DNA from: Vibrio metschnikovii CIP 69.14
Lineage (GTDB): Bacteria > Pseudomonadota > Gammaproteobacteria > Enterobacterales > Vibrionaceae
Length of the DNA: 64,000 nucleotides
Reading direction: 5' to 3'
Assembly (NCBI RefSeq): GCF_000176155.1
Contig: NZ_ACZO01000006.1
Coordinates: 744,001-808,000, forward strand
Shown here piece after piece: positions 33,629-43,452 of the stretch. Positions within the stretch are counted from its first letter, which is position 1. Each line of letters begins with the position of its first letter. The translations under genes and the position numbers were made by a program. The notes below the pieces were generated by a model that was not told the DNA's origin, searched no databases, and was given only the letters and a program-made list of their open reading frames with translations.

Positions 33629-36481
33629 ATGAAACTGACCAAACGTTCAGAGCAGGTCGAACAGCCAAATACATTAGGGCTCAGTCGTCGAGCTTTTATT
33701 CGCAACAGTTCATTAGCTGCAGGTGGTGCGGTTGTTGGTTCCGCTTTATTTGCTCCAGGAATGATTAAAAAAGCTCAGGCAACCTCGCGACCTAATCAGG
33801 TTAAAACGGAAGTTAAGCGCACCATCTGTTCGCACTGTTCCGTTGGCTGCGGCATTTATGCTGAAGTACAAAATGGGGTTTGGACAGGCCAAGAGCCGGC
33901 TTTTGATCACCCCTTTAATGCAGGTGGGCATTGCGCAAAAGGGGCAGCCTTACGCGAGCATGGTCATGGTGAGCGACGCTTGAAATATCCGATGAAGCTT
34001 GAGGGCGGAAAATGGAAAAAACTCTCATGGCAACAGGCTATCGATGAAATCGGCGATGAGATCTTAAAAATTCGTCAACAATCGGGGCCAGATTCGGTCT
34101 ACTGGCTTGGCAGTGCTAAGCACAGCAATGAACAAGCGTATCTCTTTCGTAAAATGGCCTCATTATGGGGAACCAATAACGTTGATCACCAAGCGCGAAT
34201 TTGCCATTCCACGACCGTAGCAGGCGTTGCCAATACTTGGGGTTACGGTGCAATGACCAACTCCTTTAATGATATGCATAACTGTAAGTCGATGTTGTTC
34301 ATTGGCTCGAACCCTGCGGAAGCGCATCCAGTCGCGATGCAACATATCTTGATCGCTAAAGAGAAGAATAATTGCAAAATTGTGGTTGCCGATCCTCGTC
34401 GTACGCGCACCGCAGCCAAAGCGGATCACTATGTGTCATTGCGTCCCGGAACGGATGTCGCCTTTATTTGGGGCGTACTGTGGCATGTATTTAAAAATCA
34501 GTGGGAAGATAAAGAATTCATTCGCCAACGTGTGTTTGGCATGGATGAAATTCGTCAAGAAGTGGCGAAATGGACACCTCAAGAGGTGGAGCGGGTCACC
34601 GGAGTGAGTGAGTCGGATGTTTATCAAACCGCGAAGCTACTCTCTGAACATCGCCCCGGTTGTATTATTTGGTGTATGGGCGGCACTCAGCACACAACAG
34701 GAAATAACAATACTCGTGCTTATTGTGTACTTGAATTGGCTTTGGGGAATTTGGGTAAACCGGGTTCCGGTGCGAACATTTTCCGTGGTCATGATAACGT
34801 TCAAGGAGCAACGGATTTAGGGGTACTTGCTGATTCGTTGCCTGGCTATTATGGGGTCGCAGAAGGGGCATGGCGTCATTGGGCCAAGGTGTGGGATGTT
34901 GATTTTGATTGGATAGCGAATCGCTTTGATCAAGGAACTTACGCTGGCACTAAGCCAATGAATAGTTTCGGAATTCCTGTGTCTCGTTGGATTGATGGCG
35001 TACTGGAGAATAAAGACAATATCCAGCAACGAGAAAATATTCGCGCTATGTTCTATTGGGGTCATGCGGTTAACTCGCAAACCCGTGGCGTAGAAATGAA
35101 AAAAGCGATGCAAAAACTCGACATGATGGTGATTGTTGATCCTTATCCAACTGTTGCTGCAGTGATGAATGAGCGTAGCGATGGCGTGTATTTGCTTCCG
35201 GCCACGACGCAATTTGAAACTTACGGTAGTGTGACCGCGTCGAATCGCTCTTTGCAATGGCGTGATCAAGTCATTGAACCGTTGTTTGACTCCAAACCTG
35301 ATCATGAAATCATGTACTTACTGAGTAAAAAACTCGGCTTTGCCGAGCAACTTTGTAAACACATTCGAGTTGAGAATGATCAACCACTCATTGAAGATAT
35401 TACCCGTGAATTCAATAGAGGGATGTGGACCATCGGCTATACCGGACAAAGCCCTGAACGTTTAAAAGCGCATCAACAGCATTGGCACACTTTCCATAAG
35501 ACCACTTTAGAAGCAGAAGGTGGGCCAATTCATGGTGAGACTTATGGTCTACCTTGGCCTTGCTGGGGGACTCCAGAGATGAAGCATCCCGGAACGCATA
35601 TTTTGTATGATACTTCTAAACCTGTCGCTTTGGGGGGAGGGACGTTCCGTGCTCGCTATGGCGTTGAGTTTGAAGGTCAATCACTACTCGCAGAAGATAG
35701 CTTTTCAAAAGGCAGTGAGATTGAAGATGGTTATCCGGAATTCACCGATAAATTGCTCAAACATTTAGGATGGTGGGACGATCTGACAGACGCAGAAAAA
35801 GTCGCAGCAGAAGGACAAAACTGGAAAACGGATCTTTCTGGTGGCATTCAACGGGTGGCGATTCAGCATGGCTGTATTCCTTTTGGCAATGCGAAAGCTC
35901 GTGCGATCGTGTGGACATTTCCGGATCGAGTACCGTTACATCGTGAGCCTCTTTACACACCAAGACGCGATCTCATCGCCGATTATCCTACTTGGGAAGA
36001 TAAAGACGCGATCTTTAGAATGCCGACGCTATATAAATCGATTCAAGATATCGATAAATCCCAAGAATATCCGATCATCCTGACTTCTGGGCGCTTAGTC
36101 GAGTACGAAGGTGGTGGTGAAGAAACCCGTTCAAACCCTTGGTTAGCCGAACTGCAGCAAGAGATGTTTGTTGAGGTGAACCCTAAGGATGCCAATGATC
36201 TTGGTTTCAAGGACGGTGACATGGTATGGGTTGAAGGGGCAGAAAAAGGGCGTATTCATGTTAAAGCCATGGTGACTCGTCGCGTAAAACCCGGTATGGC
36301 GTTCATTCCTTTTCATTTTGGTGGCAAATTTCAAGGTGAAGATCTTCGTCATAAATACCCACAAGGTACTGATCCTTATGTGATTGGTGAGTCAGCGAAT
36401 ATTGCTACGACCTATGGGTACGATCCTGTTACCCAAATGCAGGAAACTAAAGTCACCTTGTGTAACATCCGTAAAGCGTAA
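33629..36481 (+). CDS. fdhA: Formate dehydrogenase catalytic subunit (Mo/W, Cys type, Tat-exported)
   Basis: The 950-residue protein has a twin-arginine leader (LSRRAFIRNSS), an N-terminal 4Fe-4S motif CSHCSVGCGIY...GGHCAKG (about 66-112), and the molybdopterin fold of the DMSO reductase superfamily. The metal ligand position is ARICHST: a cysteine, not the selenocysteine of E. coli FdnG. The C-terminal dinucleotide domain shows LTSGRLVEYEGGGEETRSNPWLAEL and FHFGGKFQGEDL. It oxidises periplasmic formate to CO2. AGGAGC lies before the ATG. Confidence 0.94.
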   Translation: MKLTKRSEQVEQPNTLGLSRRAFIRNSSLAAGGAVVGSALFAPGMIKKAQATSRPNQVKTEVKRTICSHCSVGCGIYAEVQNGVWTGQEPAFDHPFNAGGHCAKGAALREHGHGERRLKYPMKLEGGKWKKLSWQQAIDEIGDEILKIRQQSGPDSVYWLGSAKHSNEQAYLFRKMASLWGTNNVDHQARICHSTTVAGVANTWGYGAMTNSFNDMHNCKSMLFIGSNPAEAHPVAMQHILIAKEKNNCKIVVADPRRTRTAAKADHYVSLRPGTDVAFIWGVLWHVFKNQWEDKEFIRQRVFGMDEIRQEVAKWTPQEVERVTGVSESDVYQTAKLLSEHRPGCIIWCMGGTQHTTGNNNTRAYCVLELALGNLGKPGSGANIFRGHDNVQGATDLGVLADSLPGYYGVAEGAWRHWAKVWDVDFDWIANRFDQGTYAGTKPMNSFGIPVSRWIDGVLENKDNIQQRENIRAMFYWGHAVNSQTRGVEMKKAMQKLDMMVIVDPYPTVAAVMNERSDGVYLLPATTQFETYGSVTASNRSLQWRDQVIEPLFDSKPDHEIMYLLSKKLGFAEQLCKHIRVENDQPLIEDITREFNRGMWTIGYTGQSPERLKAHQQHWHTFHKTTLEAEGGPIHGETYGLPWPCWGTPEMKHPGTHILYDTSKPVALGGGTFRARYGVEFEGQSLLAEDSFSKGSEIEDGYPEFTDKLLKHLGWWDDLTDAEKVAAEGQNWKTDLSGGIQRVAIQHGCIPFGNAKARAIVWTFPDRVPLHREPLYTPRRDLIADYPTWEDKDAIFRMPTLYKSIQDIDKSQEYPIILTSGRLVEYEGGGEETRSNPWLAELQQEMFVEVNPKDANDLGFKDGDMVWVEGAEKGRIHVKAMVTRRVKPGMAFIPFHFGGKFQGEDLRHKYPQGTDPYVIGESANIATTYGYDPVTQMQETKVTLCNIRKA

Positions 36482-36492
36482 GGAGTAAACCA

Positions 36493-37101
36493 ATGGCTAA
36501 AATGAAATTCCTTTGTGATACCAAACGCTGCATTGAATGCAACGGCTGTGTCACGGCCTGTAAAAATGAAAATGACGATGCTCTGCAATGGGGAATCCAA
36601 CGTCGTCGAGTGGTCACACTCAATGATGGCGAACCTGGAGAAAACTCGATCTCGGTAGCTTGCATGCACTGTACTGATGCGCCTTGTATGGCGGTCTGTC
36701 CGGCGGACTGTTTTGTCAAAACGGAAGATGGCATCGTGCTGCATAACAAAGATCTTTGCATTGGTTGTGGTTACTGCTTATTTGCTTGCCCGTTTGGTGC
36801 TCCGCAATTTCCTAAGCAGTCTGCCTTTGCTGAGCGTGGGAAAATGGATAAATGTACGTTCTGTGCTGGTGGACCTGAAACAGAACCCGGTTCACCCGAA
36901 GAGCGTCGTAAATATGGTGCTAACCGGATTGCTGAAGGTAAATTACCGATGTGCGCTTCCTTATGTTCGACTAAAGCACTACTGGCTGGTGATGCAGCGG
37001 TGGTTTCGGATATTTTCCGTCAGCGAGTGGTAGAGCGCGGTGCTAAAAATGCTGGGTGGACCAATGGCGAAGATCTCGCTTTCGATGCCACAAGGAGTTA
37101 A
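36493..37101 (+). CDS. fdhB: Formate dehydrogenase iron-sulfur subunit
   Basis: The 202-residue protein has four clusters of cysteines: CIECNGCVTACKNE, CMHCTDAPCMAVCPAD, CIGCGYCLFACPFG and the KCTFC...MCASLCSTKAL pair, the usual set for four 4Fe-4S centres. It passes electrons from FdhA to the cytochrome b subunit. No own signal is present, so it is probably co-exported with FdhA by Tat. It follows fdhA by 11 bases. Confidence 0.93.
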   Translation: MAKMKFLCDTKRCIECNGCVTACKNENDDALQWGIQRRRVVTLNDGEPGENSISVACMHCTDAPCMAVCPADCFVKTEDGIVLHNKDLCIGCGYCLFACPFGAPQFPKQSAFAERGKMDKCTFCAGGPETEPGSPEERRKYGANRIAEGKLPMCASLCSTKALLAGDAAVVSDIFRQRVVERGAKNAGWTNGEDLAFDATRS

Positions 37102-37107
37102 GTAGCG

Positions 37108-38166
37108 ATGCAATATCGGATAAAGCGTGCGTTTCAGCAGCTCTTGGTGCTATTGATCTTAACTCTTAGTTGTTTATCTCTCCCATTATTAGCCAATGAG
37201 GGCGAGCTCACTAATCATAATGTGGCGCAAAAAGAGATTTCTCAATTAGCGGGTGCCGACTTTTGGCGTCAAGTGAGGCAAGGTCAAGAAGGCTATACCA
37301 CATCACGTTCTCCTGAGCATGGCGTGTTAATCAGTACACCGGGTGAGATGTGGTTTGTCTTAAAAGAGAAATGGATGTCTCCTGCTGGAGCAGTGGCGAT
37401 TTTTGGTAGTATTGTCATGGTTGTAATGGCCTATTGGTTGATGGGCCCGATCATGCTTAGTCAGCCAAGAACGGGGCGAAAATTAAAACGTTGGTCGCGC
37501 TTGGATCGAGCGTTGCACTGGAGTATGGCGTTTACTTTTCTTACCTTGGCGTTCAGTGGTTTAATGTTGGTTTATGGTAAACACTTTCTTAAACCTTACA
37601 TTCCTACCGATTGGTGGGGAATGGTCATTTATTCCGCTAAGCAATACCACAATTACGTTGGCCCCTTATTCTTTGTGTTGCTGATTTTTATGTTGCTGAA
37701 ATGGTGGCGAAAATCCTTATTCAACAAGGTTGATTTCCAATGGTTTTTAAAATTGGGAGGAATGGCGGGCAAGCACAAAGGAACCCATCCTTCGGCTGGC
37801 TTTTCCAATGGTGGTGAAAAAGCGATCTATTGGCTGTTGATCGTATTTGGTAGCTTTGCTGCGATCAGTGGACTTATTTTAGACTTTCCGATTTTTGGGC
37901 AGACGCGCCGCGATATGGAACTCTCGAATTTGATCCACATGTTCTCCGCTTTAATCCTTATTTGTGGCTTTATTTTCCATATTTATATCGGTTTATTTGG
38001 TATGGAAGGGGCATTAGAGGGAATGGTAACGGGTAAAGTCGATGAGACTTGGGCCAAAGAACATCATGATTTATGGTATGAAGAAGTCAAAGCGCGAGGC
38101 GAAATTGAAGCGGCTGACCATCAAGTTCCAAAGATACAGGAGAGTCATGATGATCCCCGCCAGTAA
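37108..38166 (+). CDS. fdhC: Formate dehydrogenase cytochrome b556 subunit
   Basis: The 352-residue protein has an N-terminal signal-like helix (about 10-29), then four membrane segments of the FdnI/FdoI type with histidines in RALHWSMAFTFL, YHNYVGPLF and LIHMFSALILICGFIFHIYIG for haem b. It anchors the complex and passes electrons to quinone. The extra N-terminal region (about residues 30-85) before the second helix is usual for this long subtype. It overlaps the next gene by 20 bases. Confidence 0.92.
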   Translation: MQYRIKRAFQQLLVLLILTLSCLSLPLLANEGELTNHNVAQKEISQLAGADFWRQVRQGQEGYTTSRSPEHGVLISTPGEMWFVLKEKWMSPAGAVAIFGSIVMVVMAYWLMGPIMLSQPRTGRKLKRWSRLDRALHWSMAFTFLTLAFSGLMLVYGKHFLKPYIPTDWWGMVIYSAKQYHNYVGPLFFVLLIFMLLKWWRKSLFNKVDFQWFLKLGGMAGKHKGTHPSAGFSNGGEKAIYWLLIVFGSFAAISGLILDFPIFGQTRRDMELSNLIHMFSALILICGFIFHIYIGLFGMEGALEGMVTGKVDETWAKEHHDLWYEEVKARGEIEAADHQVPKIQESHDDPRQ

Positions 38167-38572
38167 AAATAAATCCGTTTGGTTTGTCTATATCGCCAGT
38201 TTGCTGACACCCTTTACTGGGTTACTTTCCGGGGTGATTGGCATTATCTATGCTGGCTATCGGCTGGATAAAAACCAAGATGGCGAGGTGGCAAATTCCC
38301 ATTATTACGGATTAATTCGTACTTTTTTCTTATTCTTAACTTTTTTTGTGGTGTTAATTGTCACTGTTGCTACGGCAAATGGCGTTCTGATGGGAGTCAA
38401 TCGTTATTGGTTTAGTAATACTTGGTTAAGTACGATTGGCTACGCTATCCCTTACCTTGGCGCGATCATTGCCTTAGGTGCCATTACCTTATGGTTTTGG
38501 CGTATGGTACAAGGTATGAAGCAGTTACGAGCCGATATCGCTCATCGCCCGACGAAAGGCCCGAATCTTTAA
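38147..38572 (+). CDS. Small membrane protein at the end of the fdh operon (DUF4870-like)
   Basis: The 141-residue protein has three membrane segments (about residues 12-32, 57-77 and 97-117). AGGAG precedes ATG 38147 (ATG 38150 equally possible), which lies inside the cytochrome subunit gene. It recalls DUF4870 proteins but with limited confidence. An accessory role for formate dehydrogenase or quinone contact is inferred only from operon position. A terminator follows directly. Confidence 0.72.
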   Translation: MMIPASKNKSVWFVYIASLLTPFTGLLSGVIGIIYAGYRLDKNQDGEVANSHYYGLIRTFFLFLTFFVVLIVTVATANGVLMGVNRYWFSNTWLSTIGYAIPYLGAIIALGAITLWFWRMVQGMKQLRADIAHRPTKGPNL

Positions 38573-38577
38573 GCATC

Positions 38578-38603
38578 ACACCCAGCGAGTCTGGGTGTTT
38601 TTT
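38578..38603 (+). terminator. Rho-independent terminator of the fdh operon
   Basis: ACACCCAG (38578-38585) pairs with CTGGGTGT (38591-38598), followed by six T residues. Confidence 0.92.
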
Positions 38604-38686
38604 CGACTATTGTCTAAGTCTTGAAATTAGGGACGCTCGTTTATCAATGCTAAACTGGTGTAAAGATTGAAAATAAGGAATGGATG

Positions 38687-39421
38687 ATGAATTTTCCCTA
38701 TCGCAATATTGTAGTATTGACCGGCGCGGGGATATCTGCCGAGTCGGGTATTCAAACCTTTCGGGCCCAAGATGGATTATGGGAAAACCACCGGATTGAA
38801 GATGTTGCTACACCGGAAGGTTTTGCTCGTGATCCTGATTTGGTGCAAGACTTTTATAATCAGCGACGCAGAAAACTAGGCTCTCCTGAGATTCAACCCA
38901 ATGCGGCTCATCTTGCTCTTGGCGAGCTAGAGCGACGACTGAATGGTTCCGTAACCATCATTACCCAGAATATTGATGATCTCCATGAGCGAGGCGGTAG
39001 TCAAAACGTCATTCATATGCATGGCGAGTTATTTAAAGCTCGCCGTAGTATGTCTAATCAAGTGGTTGAACAAAAGGGCGATTTATTGACCGGTGAACTG
39101 TGTCATTGCTGTCAAATTCCGCAACAAATGCGGCCTCATATTGTTTGGTTTGGGGAAATGCCTTTGCGGATGGGGGATATTTATAGCGCATTAGAAAAAG
39201 CCGATTTATTTGTCTCTATTGGTACATCTGGTGTGGTTTATCCGGCGGCTGGTTTTGTGCATGATGCGAGAATGCACGGCGCACATACGATTGAAATTAA
39301 TTTAGAGCCGAGCGCGATTGAAAGTGAATTTGCTGAAAAACGTTATGGCAAAGCGACGCTTGAGGTCCCTCGTTTAGTCAAAGAGCTATTAATGCTGCAA
39401 GATATCCCTCAATCAGAGTAA
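38687..39421 (+). CDS. cobB: NAD-dependent protein deacylase CobB (Sir2 family)
   Basis: The 244-residue protein has the sirtuin motifs [36 protein letters not shown], the catalytic His in VIHMHGELF, and [14 protein letters not shown]. It removes acetyl or succinyl groups from lysines using NAD. The zinc-binding cysteines are reduced: CHCC is kept, but the first pair region reads RRSMSNQ. AAGGAA favours ATG 38687 over ATG 38684. Confidence 0.93.
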   Translation: MNFPYRNIVVLTGAGISAESGIQTFRAQDGLWENHRIEDVATPEGFARDPDLVQDFYNQRRRKLGSPEIQPNAAHLALGELERRLNGSVTIITQNIDDLHERGGSQNVIHMHGELFKARRSMSNQVVEQKGDLLTGELCHCCQIPQQMRPHIVWFGEMPLRMGDIYSALEKADLFVSIGTSGVVYPAAGFVHDARMHGAHTIEINLEPSAIESEFAEKRYGKATLEVPRLVKELLMLQDIPQSE

Positions 39422-39477
39422 AAGAAGCTCATTTTTTGGTAACGCCACATCGTTTCCGTCTGGCACGGAAAAGAGAC

Positions 39478-39501
39478 AAAAAAAGCGGCATTAGCCGCTT
39501 T
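39478..39501 (-). terminator. Terminator of the pot operon
   Basis: AAAGCGGC (39482-39489) pairs with GCCGCTTT (39494-39501). On the reverse strand it is followed by a run of T residues (39478-39484). It may also serve cobB on the other strand. Confidence 0.88.
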
Positions 39502-39520
39502 GATATGAATCGAATGGCGA

Positions 39521-40558
39521 TTACTTCACTTTTAAGCGTTGGAAGTAGTTATCGTATAATATCGATGCTTCACCGACATCATCTTGCCATTCACCGCTTT
39601 CCATCACTGATTGTGGTGGAAAAATATTTGGGTCATTGACAAATTCTGCAGGTAATAGCTTATGGGCCGTTTTGACTGGTGTTGGATAGCCGATTTCCAG
39701 CGCAATTTTTGCTGCATTTTCCGGACGCAATAAGAAGTCGATCATTTTATGTGCCGCTTCGATATTTTTCGCTCCTGCGGGAATAGCAATGCTGTCCATC
39801 CAGAAAATAGCGCCTTTTTCTGGCCAAATAATCTCAATATTGGCCCCTTCTTGACGCGCCATGTAGGCAGATCCATTCCACAGCATCCCAAGCGAAACTT
39901 CTCCGGCTAAAAACGGGTTAGCAGGGAAATCAGAGTTAAAGACCAAGACATTTGGCATCAGTTTGGTTAGCTCTTGATAAGCGGCTTCAATCTCTTCTGG
40001 ATTGGTACTATTTGGCGAATAACCCAATTTACTTAAAGCCATATGGAACACTTCACGAGCGTCATCCATCAGCATAAGCTGACCACGCCATTTGGCATCC
40101 CATAAATCGTTCCAATTGGTCAGTGCTGATTTATCAAGCATGTCAGTGTTAATGCCAATACCTGTCGCTCCCCAGATATAAGGGATTGAGTAACGGTTTT
40201 CGGGATCAAAAGATTTATTGAGAAAATTAGGGTCAAGATCCGCAAAATGACTTAATTGATTTTTGTCGATGGGTTGCAGCATGCCTTCTTTGCGCATCTT
40301 AGAGACAAAATAAGTTGAAGGAACCACTAAGTCATAACCAGCACCTTGGGTTTTTAACTTCGCGTACATGCTTTCGTTTGATTCGTACGTCGAATAAATA
40401 ACTCGGATACCGGTTTCTTTACTAAATTCTTCTAGTACATCGCTAGGGATATATTCCGACCAGTTATAAAAATACAGCTCGGTATCGTTGGCCATCGCGT
40501 GGGTAGTGAATAGAGTCGCTGCGCATAGTACGCCCGCATACAGTTTACTTTTCTTCAT
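39521..40558 (-). CDS. potD: Polyamine-binding periplasmic protein, second potD copy
   Basis: The 345-residue protein has a signal peptide (about 1-22, ending HAMA) and the PotD pattern ELYFYNWSEYIPSDVLEEFSKETGIRVIYSTYESNE, YDLVVPSTYFVSKMRKEGM and EVSLGMLWNGSAYMA. It delivers spermidine-type polyamines to PotBC. ATG 40558 fits the signal peptide; the longer frame to 40666 includes a terminator. It is a tandem paralogue of the 40685 gene and follows a terminator, so it may be expressed separately. In V. cholerae one of two such copies binds norspermidine (family knowledge). Confidence 0.92.
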   Translation of the reverse strand: MKKSKLYAGVLCAATLFTTHAMANDTELYFYNWSEYIPSDVLEEFSKETGIRVIYSTYESNESMYAKLKTQGAGYDLVVPSTYFVSKMRKEGMLQPIDKNQLSHFADLDPNFLNKSFDPENRYSIPYIWGATGIGINTDMLDKSALTNWNDLWDAKWRGQLMLMDDAREVFHMALSKLGYSPNSTNPEEIEAAYQELTKLMPNVLVFNSDFPANPFLAGEVSLGMLWNGSAYMARQEGANIEIIWPEKGAIFWMDSIAIPAGAKNIEAAHKMIDFLLRPENAAKIALEIGYPTPVKTAHKLLPAEFVNDPNIFPPQSVMESGEWQDDVGEASILYDNYFQRLKVK

Positions 40559-40638
40559 TACAATTCCGTATTTTGGTAGCAAAAGCCCAAATAGGCTAGA
40601 GAGATTAGCTAAATCAGCCGCTAAGTATACCAGCTCAC

Positions 40639-40664
40639 AAAAAAATAGGCAGCTAATGCTGCCC
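40639..40664 (-). terminator. Terminator between the two potD genes
   Basis: On the reverse strand GGCAGC (40658-40663) pairs with GCTGCC (40648-40653) around ATTA, followed by TATTTTTTT. This suggests only partial read-through into the second potD. Confidence 0.88.
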
Positions 40665-40684
40665 ATTTACTTAAGCTCGTAGGT

Positions 40685-41716
40685 TTATAAACCTGATTTT
40701 AAACGCATAAAGTAGTTTTCATACTTAATGGTTTTGTCTCCCACCGCATCTTGCCATTCCACGCGATCTAAATCTTCTTGAGATGGGAATAGGGGGGCGA
40801 TATCTTTGAACTTAGCGTTCGATTCCGCCACACCTGTTAAGTAGCCAGTATCACGAGAGATTTGCTCAGCGATTTCAGGGCGCAGTAAAAAGTCGATCAT
40901 CTTATGGGCGGCGTCGACATTTTTCGCTCCTGAAGCAATGGCGAAGTTATCGACCCAACCAATACCGCCTTCTTTCGGGAAGATCAGTTTGATCGGTAAT
41001 CCTTCATTTTGCGCTGCCGCTGCAGAGCCATTCCATAACATCCCTAAACCGACTTCACCAGCAAGATAGGGTGCAGCAGGGTTGTCAGAGTTAAACACCA
41101 AAACATTCGGCATTAATTTACGCAATTCAGCGTAGGCTTCATCAATTTGCTTATCGTCAGTGGTATTACCGGAATAGCCGAGTTTACGCAGAGCGATATG
41201 GAACACTTCGCGAGTATCGTCCATTAACATCAATTGTCTCGCCAGCTCAGGCTTCCAAAGGTCACCCCAGCTTTGGAAATCATTCGGGTCATACATATCG
41301 GTATTGACCGCTAAACCGGTAATGGCGACCACATGCGGAATTGAGTAGTCGTTGTTCGGATCATAAGGTTTATTCAGGTAGTTAGCGTCTAAATTACTGA
41401 AATTAGACAGCTTAGACTTATCTATTTTCTGAATCATACCCTCATCACGCATTTTGGATACGAAATAGGTCGAAGGAACAATAAGATCGTAGCCCTGATT
41501 ATGGGTTTTTAGTCTGGCGTATAAAGTTTCATTTGACTCATAAGTTGAGTAAATGACTTTGATACCGGTTTCACGAGTAAACTGTTCAAGGATATTACTG
41601 TTAATGTAAGGTCCCCAGTTCATGAAAACCAATTCTTTATCTTGCGCGATAGCTGAATTTGACAACAGTGAAAGCGCACATGCACTACCAGCTAATAAAG
41701 TAGCCCATTTTTTCAT
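40685..41716 (-). CDS. potD: Polyamine-binding periplasmic protein, first potD copy
   Basis: The 343-residue protein has a signal peptide (about 1-23, ending NSAIA) and the same PotD pattern as its paralogue (VFMNWGPYINSNILEQFTRETGIKVIYSTYESNETLY; GEVGLGMLWNGSAAAA). ATG 41716 has GGAGC 8 bases upstream; the TTG 41731 is rejected. It is separated from potC by a strong stem-loop that may set different mRNA levels for transporter and binding protein (inference). Confidence 0.92.
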   Translation of the reverse strand: MKKWATLLAGSACALSLLSNSAIAQDKELVFMNWGPYINSNILEQFTRETGIKVIYSTYESNETLYARLKTHNQGYDLIVPSTYFVSKMRDEGMIQKIDKSKLSNFSNLDANYLNKPYDPNNDYSIPHVVAITGLAVNTDMYDPNDFQSWGDLWKPELARQLMLMDDTREVFHIALRKLGYSGNTTDDKQIDEAYAELRKLMPNVLVFNSDNPAAPYLAGEVGLGMLWNGSAAAAQNEGLPIKLIFPKEGGIGWVDNFAIASGAKNVDAAHKMIDFLLRPEIAEQISRDTGYLTGVAESNAKFKDIAPLFPSQEDLDRVEWQDAVGDKTIKYENYFMRLKSGL

Positions 41717-41763
41717 CGACGTTAGCTCCAAACCAAACGTTGCCCATTAGGGCGTTACATAGA

Positions 41764-41796
41764 GAAACAGAATGGTCATGGTGGCCATTCTGTTTC
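41764..41796. other. Intercistronic stem-loop between potC and potD
   Basis: GAAACAGAATGG (41764-41775) and CCATTCTGTTTC (41785-41796) pair perfectly with a 9-base loop. No T-run follows on the operon strand, so it may stabilise or process the pot mRNA rather than end it. Confidence 0.65.
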
Positions 41797-41821
41797 GTGT
41801 TTTTAACATGCAGTGAGTATA

Positions 41822-42592
41822 TTACTTCACTTTTTCTCTGGCTAACAACTGTGAAGTGATCACAAGGATTAATGAAACCACTAACATCACAGTCGCTAAA
41901 GCATTCACTTCCGGTGAAATCCCAACCCTAACCATAGAGTAAATCTTTAAAGGGAGAATTTCATAGGTTGGTCCCGTCACAAAAGAACTGATGATGACAT
42001 CATCGAGTGACAAGGTAAAACTTAATAACCAACCTGCCGCAACGGCTGGCTTAGCAAGTGGGAAAATAATATTTTTCAATATAACCCATTCGCTCGCTCC
42101 GAGATCTTTTGCCGCTTCTAACATCTTTACATCAAAACCATTCAAACGGCTGTAAACCGTGACCACCACAAAGGGTAAGCAGAAGGTGATGTGCGCAATC
42201 AAAAGGGTTAGAAAGCCCAATTGAAAGCCGAGGACTAAAAACAGCGCCAGTAATGAAATTGCCATTACGATATCTGGTGACATCATGACAACAAACAGCA
42301 TGCCATTGACCATTTTCTTACCTTTAAACTGGTAACGAAATAGGGCAACAGCCGTCAAGCTACCAATAATTGTCGCTGCGGTCGCTGAAAAGACCGCAAT
42401 ATTGATAGAGTGCCAGGCGGCTTGCATTAAGCTGTCATTATTAATCAAAGCATGATACCACTTGGTCGTGAAGCCACCCCAACGAATCCCAAAGCGGTTG
42501 TCGTTAAAAGAGTTCACAATCAAAACAATAATCGGTAGGTACAAAAATAAGTACACTAAGCTCATAAAGCTAAATCGAACTGTCTTTCCCAT
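41822..42592 (-). CDS. potC: Spermidine/putrescine ABC transporter permease PotC
   Basis: The 256-residue inner-membrane protein has six predicted helices and the ABC permease loop LEAAKDLGASEWVILKNIIFPLAKPAV. The N-terminus YLFLYLPIIVLIVNSFND is typical of PotC. The start overlaps the potB stop (one base), indicating coupling. It forms the polyamine channel with PotB. Confidence 0.94.
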   Translation of the reverse strand: MGKTVRFSFMSLVYLFLYLPIIVLIVNSFNDNRFGIRWGGFTTKWYHALINNDSLMQAAWHSINIAVFSATAATIIGSLTAVALFRYQFKGKKMVNGMLFVVMMSPDIVMAISLLALFLVLGFQLGFLTLLIAHITFCLPFVVVTVYSRLNGFDVKMLEAAKDLGASEWVILKNIIFPLAKPAVAAGWLLSFTLSLDDVIISSFVTGPTYEILPLKIYSMVRVGISPEVNALATVMLVVSLILVITSQLLAREKVK

Positions 42593-43452
42593 TAGCTTAG
42601 CTCCGATTTCTTATTCAAGAGTTTACCTGCTCGATAGTACGCATAGAGCATGACGGCCATGGCTAAGGTGAGGGCAATACTTGTCGCCGCACCAAATGGC
42701 CAGTCTCGGGCGTTGAGTACTTGGCTCTTAATGACGTTACCGATCAATAAGTTTTTCGCTCCTCCCAGTAAATCAGAAATATAGAACATTCCTAATGCTG
42801 GTAGCAGTACCAGTAAACAGCCGCCAATAATGCCGGGCATGGTTAAGGGTAAAATGACTTTAATTAGCGTTTGTAACTTGTTCGCACCAAGATCTCGTGC
42901 TGCTTCTATATAAGTATGATCGAGCTTCTCGATCGCAGAATAGAGAGGCAAAATCATAAATGGCAGCAAGATGTACACTAAACCAATCATTACCGCGGTT
43001 TCGGTGAACATGATACGGATCGGAGTATCGATGATGCCGATGCTTAATAATGCTTTATTCAAAATACCTTGAGTGCCCAAAACAATTTTTAATCCATAGG
43101 TACGGATCAGCGAGTTAGTCCAAAATGGAACAATCACTAAAAACAGCATAATAGGGCGCCATTTTTGCGGCATTTTGGCAACGATATACGCAAATGGATA
43201 GCCGACCACAAGACAGATTAAGGTCGCCACGATAGCCATGTAAAATGAGTGCAGCATCACTCTGGCATAAATCGGATCCATTAAACGAAGATAGTTATCG
43301 AACGTAAAGGTAAAAGCGATTAAGTTCGATTCATCACGCGTTAAAAAGCTGGTCACAATGATCATCAGATTGGGGATCAGAACAAACAGACCTAACCAGC
43401 CGACAATCAAAACAATAATTGCGTTTTGTAGATTAAGCTTGTTGCTCATCAT
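42592..43452 (-). CDS. potB: Spermidine/putrescine ABC transporter permease PotB
   Basis: The 286-residue protein has six helices and the loop [28 protein letters not shown]. Start candidates are ATG 43452 and 43449, inside the potA end; the TTG-type extension to 43476 is rejected. It pairs with PotC and the ATPase PotA. Confidence 0.93.
   Translation of the reverse strand: MMSNKLNLQNAIIVLIVGWLGLFVLIPNLMIIVTSFLTRDESNLIAFTFTFDNYLRLMDPIYARVMLHSFYMAIVATLICLVVGYPFAYIVAKMPQKWRPIMLFLVIVPFWTNSLIRTYGLKIVLGTQGILNKALLSIGIIDTPIRIMFTETAVMIGLVYILLPFMILPLYSAIEKLDHTYIEAARDLGANKLQTLIKVILPLTMPGIIGGCLLVLLPALGMFYISDLLGGAKNLLIGNVIKSQVLNARDWPFGAATSIALTLAMAVMLYAYYRAGKLLNKKSELS

Noticed and set aside
33629..36481. 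Selenocysteine (in-frame TGA) in formate dehydrogenase
   Set aside because: The metal-ligand codon encodes cysteine and the frame has no internal TGA.
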